Source: an uncultured Desulfovibrionaceae bacterium
Lineage (GTDB): Bacteria; Desulfobacterota; Desulfovibrionia; Desulfovibrionales; Desulfovibrionaceae
Assembly (NCBI GenBank): GCA_947074125.1
Contig: CAMTOM010000139.1
Location: 1-5,059, forward strand
DNA length: 5,059 nucleotides
Direction: 5' to 3'
This document shows, in pieces, positions 1-5,059 of this stretch. Each line of letters begins with the position of its first letter. Position 1 is the stretch's first letter. The notes under the pieces are model-generated. The model saw only the letters and a list, made by a program, of their open reading frames with translations. It was not told the origin of the DNA and did not search any database. The translations under genes were made by a program, and so were the position numbers.

Positions 1-82
1 ATATCCCTCACTTGATGACAGAGGAAAAAAACCCGGAAATAAGTGCTTTCTGTTTTCCATATGTTAAATCGCCCAGAGGAAT

Positions 83-127
83 GCAAGCTATATGCTTCAA
101 ATTAGCTTTTGTGAAAACGCAAGCTAT
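83..127. repeat. 9-bp direct repeat GCAAGCTAT, two copies
   Basis: GCAAGCTAT occurs at 83-91 and again at 119-127, 36 bases apart start to start. The two copies lie upstream of the regulator gene and flank the weak promoter-like TTGTGA at 109-114. The spacing is not far from a whole number of helical turns, so they could be paired binding sites for a regulator, possibly the downstream protein itself. With only two short copies in AT-rich DNA, chance is a serious alternative. Confidence 0.3.
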
Positions 128-157
128 TTTTTATTGTTTTTCGCGATATGCGCAATG

Positions 158-199
158 CACGCAATCTTTTTATGTGTAAGTTATTTTTTCTTTTGCGTG
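158..199. repeat. 7-bp inverted repeat in the leader
   Basis: CACGCAA at 158-164 and TTGCGTG at 193-199 are perfect reverse complements separated by 28 bases. The right arm is followed by a T-rich run (200-210) just before the ribosome binding site. If transcribed, the arms could pair in the 5' leader and resemble an attenuator. The long loop makes a stable intrinsic terminator unlikely, so this is a weak structural observation only. Confidence 0.2.
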
Positions 200-212
200 T
201 TTTTTGTTTTCT

Positions 213-218
213 GGGAGG
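213..218 (+). promoter_or_regulatory. Shine-Dalgarno GGGAGG that fixes the ATG start at 225
   Basis: GGGAGG lies six bases upstream of ATG 225, an ideal distance. The reading frame stays open further upstream to a TTG at 204, but starting there would place this purine block inside the coding region and add only seven residues (MFSGRFF) with no good ribosome binding site of their own. I therefore choose the ATG at 225. Confidence 0.85.
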
Positions 219-224
219 TTCTTC

Positions 225-2909
225 ATGCTTTCTTCTACAGCCTCTGCATCTTCACAGCACACTTCAGAGGAAAGGCTTTTTCCATCACGCAAACTCAAAT
301 GGGATATCATCAAGCTCTGGTTTCCCATCCTTTCCTTTGCCGTACTTGTTCTGCTTGGAATTTGCGCATATGTTGCCGAGCGTTCTACCGAGCAGCTCGC
401 ATCGCGCAATGCGCAACTGCAATCCATGTTGCTCCGCCGTGATATAGAGTCCAGTCTTCAGGACATGTATACCGCTCTTGTACGGGTTGCACCAGACGCT
501 CAAGATCAATTCGCAATGACACGTTACCTGCAACGCTATGCCAAGGAAAAACCAGAGAGCGTACACGAGGTCGCCTTTATTGGAACAAATCCCAATGAAC
601 ATTATGCTCTCCTGATCCATCAAGGCAAAGTCACACCACTCCCTTTTTCTGTTTTTCAAGAATCCGCAGCTCCGTTATTAGAGAGAGAACATCTCACCAC
701 TACACAAACAGCAATGCCACAAAGCAGCCCTGTTCATGTGACATACCCCACACTTTCCATTGACAATACCAAGCAAGCACTTTCGCTCTACACATTGCGC
801 CGTGCCCTGCCAGTAAAAAATCCTCAAGGTGATGTTAGAGGCATACTTATTTTTGCAACAGACATACAGGCTCTGCGTAATCACCTCAGCCTGTCGACAC
901 CCCCCAATGCAGAAGCAGGAAACACAGCACCACTTCCCAGTTTTTTCTTTGATACGAAAGGATGGATTCTCTTTCAGTCGGAAGCCCCCGCAGATATCAT
1001 TCCTGCCCTTTCCACAGATACCGTGCGAGCAGGTTTGAAAGGAGATAGCGGACGTTCTGATTTTCCCATCGCCTTTCGCCCCAGCGCCATGTATGAACAG
1101 TACTGGAAAATGCTTGATGACATTTTGCAGGGCAAACAAGGTTCTCTCCGCCTCACAGACGATACACTTGGAGGAGAAAACAATGCCTCTGCAACATCAC
1201 TTGCTTTTGAACCTGTCTTCTTTCAGGGGAATGGTGCGCAGCCTCTCCTGATTGGGGGCATTGCTGTACTTGATACTAATAGTTCCGGAACATTGATATG
1301 GTATCTTTACGCCTTCTGCGCTCTTATCTTGCTTGCTCTGCTGGGAACATGCCTCTATCAGCTAGGCAGTCGTCTGGCTCTACGCCTGAGCACCATTACA
1401 GAATTACTGCATGCTCAAAACACGCATAAGCGAGATGCCCCACTGCACCTCTGGCCACAACCACAGGAATTCACAGATCTTTGCACAGAAATAAACACCT
1501 TGTTTGCCCGCCTCCAGCGCGCCGCTCTTCTTGTCAGAAAATGCCGGAATATTCACGCAGCACAACAGCGGCGCGAAGTGGCCACACACCTTCCCGAAAC
1601 TGTTGCCTCGCCGCCATTGGGACTGGCAGGAAAAAGTCAGGCTGTGCGTGATTTGCGTCAACAAATCCTTGAAGCCGCTTCCCTGCCCAATGATCTCTTG
1701 ATTCTTGGGGAAACAGGCAGTGGCAAGGATACCGTCGCGCGCGCCATTCATAAAAGCAGCAGCAATGCGCAATCCCCCTACCTTTCCATTAACTGCGCTT
1801 CATTGGATGAAAATCTCTTGCTGGACACTCTTTTTGGGCATGTGAAAAGCAGCGTCACGGAAGCCCAGCAAGACCGTACGGGGGCTTTTTACAGTGTGGG
1901 CAAGGGCACCCTCGTCCTGGATGCCATTGATAAAGCCACACCGAAAGTACAGCATATTATTGCCAATGCCCTTATGACTCGCAGTATCCGCCCACTGGGG
2001 AGCGATCAGGATATTCCCTATCACGCCCGTATCATTGCTGTCGCCAATGACAGCTTACCACAGGAAGTGGCACAGCAACATTTTCATGAGGCTTTGTATT
2101 CCCACTTCTCCTCGGCCACTATCAGCATTCCTCCATTACGCTCCTATAAGGAAGATATTCCTTTACTGGCAAGCTACTTCCTCTCACAGACCCTTCGAGA
2201 CCCCCAACAAAGAGGCAGCCTTATCACCAACGGAGCATTGGAAAAATTGCTGCATTTTGACTGGCCGGGCAATGTACGCCAGCTCAAAAATACCCTTGTT
2301 CAAGCCGCCAGCAACAGTGCCGACCAACGTATTTACGCAGAAGACATTGCGCCTGAGGCTCCAGAAACCATGCGCAAATATGCCGCCCCTGTAAAACTAT
2401 ACGAAAGGGAAAACCGCAAGCCCCTTTTTGTTCACGAAAGCCCCAATAAAGACACTGTCGCGTGCAGTCCCTTCTCATGGGATATTCCTCCCCGCCCGAC
2501 GTTGGAAGAAAGCAAACCCGCGCCTGTTGCTGTCGCCACGCCACCGCAACCAGCAGTACCCCAGCCCACCCAGCAGCCACCTGAGCCAAAACCGATACAA
2601 CCTGAGCCAAAGCCGACACCACCTGTCACCGTAAAAAAAGCTCCTGTACAGGCTTCACTCACACCACAAAGCGGGGAGACAATGGATGCTATCCTGCACG
2701 GGCTTGAAATGAACAGGCGGCAAAAAATGCTCGCAGGTCTTTTGCATGAACGAAAAACTATTACACGCCAGGAATATCAGGAATTGATTCAGGAAGGGAT
2801 CTCAGATCGTACTGCTCAGTATGATTTGCAACTCTTCGTCACCCATGGCATACTGCGTAAGGAAGGCAAGGGGCCTGCTCAAAAATACTTCCTCAATGTC
2901 CCATTATAA
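225..2909 (+). CDS. Membrane-anchored sensor with degenerate sigma-54-type AAA+ domain and winged-helix-like C-terminus
   Basis: A predicted inner-membrane regulator of 894 residues. A transmembrane segment lies near residues 31-50 (WFPILSFAVLVLLGICAYV). A periplasmic region of about 300 residues follows, with Cache-like stretches such as GDVRGILIFATDI (202-214) and FFFDTKGWILF (240-250). A second membrane segment spans about 356-379, then a HAMP-like linker to about 455. The AAA+ domain of the sigma-54 activator family covers about 463-710: Walker A GETGSGKD (495-502), sensor I RIIAVAN (602-608), PPLR (636-639) and WPGNVRQL (680-687). Key catalytic positions are lost: GAFTGA reads SSVTEA (542-547), Walker B is GTLVLDAI (561-568) with Ala for Glu, and the arginine-finger segment has His621 and His627. 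A proline-rich linker (about 755-808) leads to a winged-helix-like end (about 818-890; TAQYDLQLFVTHGILRKEGKG at 863-883 in part) instead of a Fis-type helix-turn-helix. The family assignment is secure. Inference: it does not activate sigma-54 polymerase conventionally, and may be a membrane-tethered DNA-binding regulator whose signal and targets are unknown. Confidence 0.85.
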   Translation: MLSSTASASSQHTSEERLFPSRKLKWDIIKLWFPILSFAVLVLLGICAYVAERSTEQLASRNAQLQSMLLRRDIESSLQDMYTALVRVAPDAQDQFAMTRYLQRYAKEKPESVHEVAFIGTNPNEHYALLIHQGKVTPLPFSVFQESAAPLLEREHLTTTQTAMPQSSPVHVTYPTLSIDNTKQALSLYTLRRALPVKNPQGDVRGILIFATDIQALRNHLSLSTPPNAEAGNTAPLPSFFFDTKGWILFQSEAPADIIPALSTDTVRAGLKGDSGRSDFPIAFRPSAMYEQYWKMLDDILQGKQGSLRLTDDTLGGENNASATSLAFEPVFFQGNGAQPLLIGGIAVLDTNSSGTLIWYLYAFCALILLALLGTCLYQLGSRLALRLSTITELLHAQNTHKRDAPLHLWPQPQEFTDLCTEINTLFARLQRAALLVRKCRNIHAAQQRREVATHLPETVASPPLGLAGKSQAVRDLRQQILEAASLPNDLLILGETGSGKDTVARAIHKSSSNAQSPYLSINCASLDENLLLDTLFGHVKSSVTEAQQDRTGAFYSVGKGTLVLDAIDKATPKVQHIIANALMTRSIRPLGSDQDIPYHARIIAVANDSLPQEVAQQHFHEALYSHFSSATISIPPLRSYKEDIPLLASYFLSQTLRDPQQRGSLITNGALEKLLHFDWPGNVRQLKNTLVQAASNSADQRIYAEDIAPEAPETMRKYAAPVKLYERENRKPLFVHESPNKDTVACSPFSWDIPPRPTLEESKPAPVAVATPPQPAVPQPTQQPPEPKPIQPEPKPTPPVTVKKAPVQASLTPQSGETMDAILHGLEMNRRQKMLAGLLHERKTITRQEYQELIQEGISDRTAQYDLQLFVTHGILRKEGKGPAQKYFLNVPL
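2580..2621 (+). repeat. 21-bp tandem duplication in the proline-rich linker
   Basis: Two consecutive 21-base units, 2580-2600 and 2601-2621, match at 18 of 21 positions by hand count. They encode PEPKPIQ (786-792) and PEPKPTP (793-799) in frame. The PEPKP units are typical of extended, rigid or periplasm-spanning linkers, but here the linker lies on the cytoplasmic side between the AAA+ and winged-helix-like domains. Linker length may vary between strains by slippage. Confidence 0.7.
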
Positions 2910-2948
2910 AAAATATGATGTATTGATATTACCGTGCTCTCTTTTACT

Positions 2949-2968
2949 ATTGTTACACTAGTAACAAT
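2949..2968. promoter_or_regulatory. Perfect 8-bp inverted repeat, candidate operator
   Basis: ATTGTTAC (2949-2956) and GTAACAAT (2961-2968) are perfect reverse complements around a 4-base centre, ACTA. The element sits 39 bases after the regulator stop and 83 bases before the first glycosyltransferase. No T run follows the right arm, and the arms are AT-rich, so it does not look like an intrinsic terminator. Its size and symmetry fit a dimeric regulator's binding site, and it overlaps a promoter-like -35 hexamer. Which protein would bind is unknown; the upstream regulator is one candidate. Confidence 0.45.
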
Positions 2969-2978
2969 GAATTATAGG
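2950..2978 (+). promoter_or_regulatory. Candidate sigma-70-type promoter overlapping the inverted repeat
   Basis: TTGTTA at 2950-2955 and TATAGG at 2973-2978 are separated by 17 bases. Each matches four of six consensus positions. The -35 hexamer lies inside the left arm of the inverted repeat, so a protein bound there would block polymerase. A match of this quality is common by chance in AT-rich DNA. Confidence 0.25.
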
Positions 2979-3016
2979 CAGCACTTATGGTACATCATCT
3001 ATCAATCACACCATAA

Positions 3017-3022
3017 TATAAT
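3017..3022 (+). promoter_or_regulatory. Perfect TATAAT -10 hexamer before the glycosyltransferase gene
   Basis: TATAAT matches the -10 consensus exactly and would place transcription start near 3029, leaving a leader of only about 20 bases before ATG 3052. No good -35 hexamer is visible 16-18 bases upstream. The DNA here is strongly AT-rich (ATAATATAATAAAG), so a chance match is possible. It competes with the candidate at 2950-2978; I cannot decide between them. Confidence 0.3.
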
Positions 3023-3051
3023 AAAGAATACGTAACAACCAGCGCTTTGCA

Positions 3052-4356
3052 ATGAAAAAAAATACTGCCATACTTATCGCCGCCACAGGCAATCTCGCCT
3101 TTGCGGTTGCTAATATTCTTGTAGCCCTGCAACGCCACTCGCCCCGTTTTGCAGACAATGTTATTCTCTATTATGACCATTTTTCTCATATAGACCTGGA
3201 GCGCCTTGAGACTCTTGAACCATCGCTCCTTGTCCGTCCCTATACAATGGAAATGCTCCAGCAAAGGCTTGGGATTGACGCATCACAAGCCCACCTGGAC
3301 GAAAATTTTTCCCGCCTTACCCATCTGACCTATGCGCGCTACGAGATTTTTGACCTCTTGCAGGAATATCACAATGTCATCTATCTGGATACCGACATTC
3401 TTATTCAAGGCGACATCTCTGGCATGACAGCCTATGGCCCTCTTGGCCTTGTACGCGATACGGACTCAGTCGCACATCAGTTTGTTGATGGCGCATTTTC
3501 GCGGATTCTTCTTGACGATTTTGGCGTTCTCCCCGACATGACGCGTCTGACTCGCAACTGCGGTGTTATCGTTGCCCGTGATGATCTGGAACAGCATGAG
3601 ACCATCACCAGTGAGCTTTACCAGCTCACATGGAAATATCTTGCAGAACAGCGCTATCGCGATCAGGCCATCCTTAATCTTTATACCCTTGCCCACAAAA
3701 TAGATACTGCGGATTTACCCTCGCGCTATCATCATCTTATTTACTTTCCGTCCGATATGACAGATAAACCCTCCGTTGTACATTTTGCCGGTCAAAACAA
3801 GATCTGGAACCATGCGATTTTGCAGCAGGTGTTTCCAGAGTGGATGGAAAATAACAGCGAATGGGAAACATTGGGAGGCTCTCCCTATAAGGGACAGATA
3901 CGTTTTCAGGGTTACATCCCCAAACAGGCCTCAGAATATCTGCGTCAATTTGACTATCTTGAATACTGGCAAAAGCTGTATGAGAGTATTTTGGATGACA
4001 TTCCGGATATTGTGCGTCCACATTGGGACTTTACACGAAACCCCTATAGCTTTTTTCTCAAAAACCTTGATCACAGCATCAGTTATGGTTTTGCAAGAGC
4101 CGGACACGTTCTGGTATTACTCTGCTATAGAGGGAAAACACACATAACAGAAATGCGCGAACTCTTCGCCACATTTCCAGCGGAAATAAATGGTCTGCCT
4201 TTTATGGTTGAGGAAAATGCTATGGGGCTTATTTACAGAACACAAGCCACGCTCGACAGCAAATCTGCTATTGCCGCAACCTTGAGAGAGTTGGTGCAAC
4301 ATACCCATGCCCCCTTGTATACAGCTTTCAAGAAAATGCCTCCACCTTTTGCATAA
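3052..4356 (+). CDS. GT8-family glycosyltransferase with C-terminal extension
   Basis: A cytoplasmic protein of 434 residues, predicted to transfer a sugar, typically glucose or galactose from a UDP donor in this family, to a glycan acceptor with retention of configuration. The full GT8 signature is visible: YARYEIFDLL (94-103), the metal-binding DXD in YLDTDILIQGDIS (D113, D115), NCGVIVARD (169-177), RDQAILN (203-209) and HFAGQNKIW (244-252), matching the family HxxGxxKxW pattern. The catalytic domain ends near 275. The remaining 160 residues or so are an unassigned extension with no membrane segment that I can see. An in-frame stop at 3022-3024 with no other usable start codon after it leaves ATG 3052 as the only likely start, although no Shine-Dalgarno is evident; the MKKxTAI start is shared with the downstream paralogue. 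It is probably cotranscribed with that gene, 21 bases away. A role in lipopolysaccharide or capsule synthesis is inferred; substrate unknown. Confidence 0.88.
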   Translation: MKKNTAILIAATGNLAFAVANILVALQRHSPRFADNVILYYDHFSHIDLERLETLEPSLLVRPYTMEMLQQRLGIDASQAHLDENFSRLTHLTYARYEIFDLLQEYHNVIYLDTDILIQGDISGMTAYGPLGLVRDTDSVAHQFVDGAFSRILLDDFGVLPDMTRLTRNCGVIVARDDLEQHETITSELYQLTWKYLAEQRYRDQAILNLYTLAHKIDTADLPSRYHHLIYFPSDMTDKPSVVHFAGQNKIWNHAILQQVFPEWMENNSEWETLGGSPYKGQIRFQGYIPKQASEYLRQFDYLEYWQKLYESILDDIPDIVRPHWDFTRNPYSFFLKNLDHSISYGFARAGHVLVLLCYRGKTHITEMRELFATFPAEINGLPFMVEENAMGLIYRTQATLDSKSAIAATLRELVQHTHAPLYTAFKKMPPPFA

Positions 4357-4377
4357 AAAGGTATAGAGTGAGTAGTT

Positions 4378-4968
4378 ATGAAAAAAGATACCGCCATTGT
4401 TCTTACAGCAACCAGCGACCTTGCCTTCAGTATTGCCAATGTCATTATTGGGCTGCATCGGCATTCACCAGCGCTGGCCTCTGATGTCATTATCTATCAT
4501 GATGGTTTCTCAAAAACAGATATGGCACTCTTGAAAAAACTTGGCCAAAATATACGATTCAAAAAATATACCTTTGAAATATTTCAGAAAAAAACATCGC
4601 TCACCGAAAAAGAGTGTGATGAGTGGAACAGTCTGAAAAAATATTCCCATATCAGTTTCGCACGTTATGAAATTTTTGACCTGCTTAAAGAATACCATAC
4701 GGTTATCTATCTTGATGCGGATATTCTGATTCAGGATGACATCTCAAGCCTCAAACATTATGGCCCTCTTGCCTGTCTTATGGATGTGGAGCCCGCCTTT
4801 CACCAGTTCGCTCCAGATGCACTCCGCACCCTTCTTGATAGTGATTTTCCGCAAATACCTTTTGATGAGAACATGCTTGCCGATAATAGTGACTTCATTT
4901 TTGTACACGACACCTTCAAAGGACTTGGACGCTTTCATGACATCCTGTACAACCTCACAACAGTCTAA
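4378..4968 (+). CDS. C-terminally truncated GT8 glycosyltransferase paralogue
   Basis: A 196-residue protein that aligns from its first residue with the preceding glycosyltransferase. By hand, about 45% of the first 140 residues are identical without gaps, with long shared blocks ARYEIFDLL (95-103) and YLDADILIQ (111-119), including the DXD residues D113 and D115. The alignment continues to LYNLT (190-194, against LYQLT in the neighbour) and then stops at a TAA two residues later. The DQ and HxxGxxKxW motifs, the rest of the catalytic domain and the extension are absent. The donor-site NCG motif reads NSD (170-172). It is unlikely to be an active transferase alone. It may be a decaying duplicate, a truncated gene, or a non-catalytic partner of its neighbour. 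An imperfect Shine-Dalgarno (GAGTGAG, 4366-4372) precedes the ATG by five bases. It looks more A-rich than the upstream paralogue. Confidence 0.8.
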   Translation: MKKDTAIVLTATSDLAFSIANVIIGLHRHSPALASDVIIYHDGFSKTDMALLKKLGQNIRFKKYTFEIFQKKTSLTEKECDEWNSLKKYSHISFARYEIFDLLKEYHTVIYLDADILIQDDISSLKHYGPLACLMDVEPAFHQFAPDALRTLLDSDFPQIPFDENMLADNSDFIFVHDTFKGLGRFHDILYNLTTV

Positions 4969-5059
4969 TTTTTTCATACCCTTTCGCCTGCGCTGTGCAT
5001 CCCACACTTATTGTGTCTATTCGACCCACTCACGATATCGCTGTTACTCCCTCGCTTAC
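4969..5059. other. Tail with no recognisable feature
   Basis: The 91 bases after the truncated glycosyltransferase are pyrimidine-rich on this strand. None of the three forward translations continues the GT8 alignment: no DQ or HxxGxxKxW motif appears. I see no terminator hairpin, although a T6 run begins right after the stop codon. All three forward frames happen to lack stops to the window end, which is not informative over so short a stretch. Confidence 0.5.

Larger units (their letters stand above)
1..224. other. AT-rich leader with no convincing gene
   Basis: This stretch precedes the regulator gene. It is rich in T runs, especially from about 126 to 210, and I see no protein-family signature in any frame. 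One forward frame is open from the left edge to a stop at 177-179, but its translation is rich in Cys and Phe with no recognisable domain, so I do not call it a gene. The region holds a 9-bp direct repeat, a 7-bp inverted repeat and only weak promoter-like hexamers: TTGTGA at 109-114 and TATTGT at 132-137, 17 bases apart, each matching four of six consensus positions. It is probably the promoter and untranslated leader of the downstream gene. Confidence 0.5.

Noticed and set aside
1..60. Minus-strand frame starting at ATG 60-58 and open to the left edge (MENRKHLFPGFF...)
   Set aside because: Only 20 codons are visible, no Shine-Dalgarno precedes the start and no family signature is seen.
3..179. 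Forward frame open from the left edge to a stop at 177-179, with an internal ATG at 15
   Set aside because: The translation has no recognisable domain, is unusually rich in Cys and Phe, and the ATG has no convincing ribosome binding site. It could be the tail of an upstream gene, but the window cannot show it.
204..224. TTG start at 204 for the regulator
   Set aside because: The GGGAGG at 213-218 is correctly spaced for ATG 225 and would fall inside the coding region if TTG 204 were used.
678..1139. Long minus-strand frames opposite the regulator and glycosyltransferase genes
   Set aside because: They lie opposite clearly supported coding regions, carry no domain signature and have compositions typical of reverse-strand shadows.
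2910..2968. Intrinsic terminator after the regulator gene
   Set aside because: The only good dyad (2949-2968) is AT-rich and is not followed by a T run, so it fits an operator better than a terminator.
2910..3051. Sigma-54 promoter (TGGCAC-N5-TTGC) upstream of the glycosyltransferases
   Set aside because: I looked because of the upstream regulator family. TGGTAC at about 2989 is not followed by a TTGC element at the right distance. No acceptable match was found here or in the leader at 1-224.
4974..5057. Minus-strand frame open from the right edge to a stop near 4974, as the end of a convergent gene
   Set aside because: Only 27 codons, with no recognisable motif; the length is within what chance allows.
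5020..5059. A shifted forward frame of the tail reads SRYR, recalling RYRDQ of the full-length glycosyltransferase
   Set aside because: The DQ that makes the motif diagnostic is absent, the spacing from LYNLT is about 18 residues too long and the intervening residues do not align.

Overview
The window reads as ordinary bacterial chromosome with three forward-strand genes and no RNA gene, CRISPR array or recognisable mobile element. The first protein is built like a membrane-anchored, sigma-54-type AAA+ regulator, which suggests a Gram-negative, sigma-54-using bacterium. The moderate base composition and the pairing of such a regulator with GT8 glycosyltransferases resemble Desulfovibrio-type Desulfobacterota. 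That placement is a low-confidence impression, because no marker gene is present.

Layout. Bases 1-224 are an AT-rich leader with no convincing gene. Bases 225-2909 encode an 894-residue protein: transmembrane segment, Cache-like periplasmic sensor, second transmembrane segment, HAMP-like linker, AAA+ domain of the sigma-54 activator family, long proline-rich linker and C-terminal winged-helix-like domain. Bases 2910-3051 are an AT-rich gap with a perfect 8-bp inverted repeat and promoter-like sequences. Bases 3052-4356 encode a complete GT8-family glycosyltransferase with a C-terminal extension of about 160 residues. Only 21 bases later, 4378-4968 encodes a paralogue that keeps the N-terminal nucleotide-sugar half but stops at 196 residues, before the rest of the catalytic domain. 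The last 91 bases show nothing recognisable.

Main point of interest. The AAA+ domain keeps the family fold signatures (Walker A, sensor I Asn, WPGNVRQL) but has lost every motif needed for conventional sigma-54 activation: GAFTGA reads SSVTEA, the Walker B Glu is Ala, and both positions of the arginine-finger segment are His. The usual Fis-type helix-turn-helix is replaced by a winged-helix-like end. The protein therefore looks like an activator converted into something else, probably a membrane-tethered, sigma-54-independent regulator or nucleotide-dependent switch.

How the genes relate. The two glycosyltransferase genes probably form one transcript and arose by tandem duplication. They are likely to act in the cytoplasm on a surface glycan such as lipopolysaccharide or capsule. 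The regulator is co-oriented and upstream but separated by 142 bases with its own promoter-like elements. A regulatory link to the glycosyltransferases is possible but not shown.
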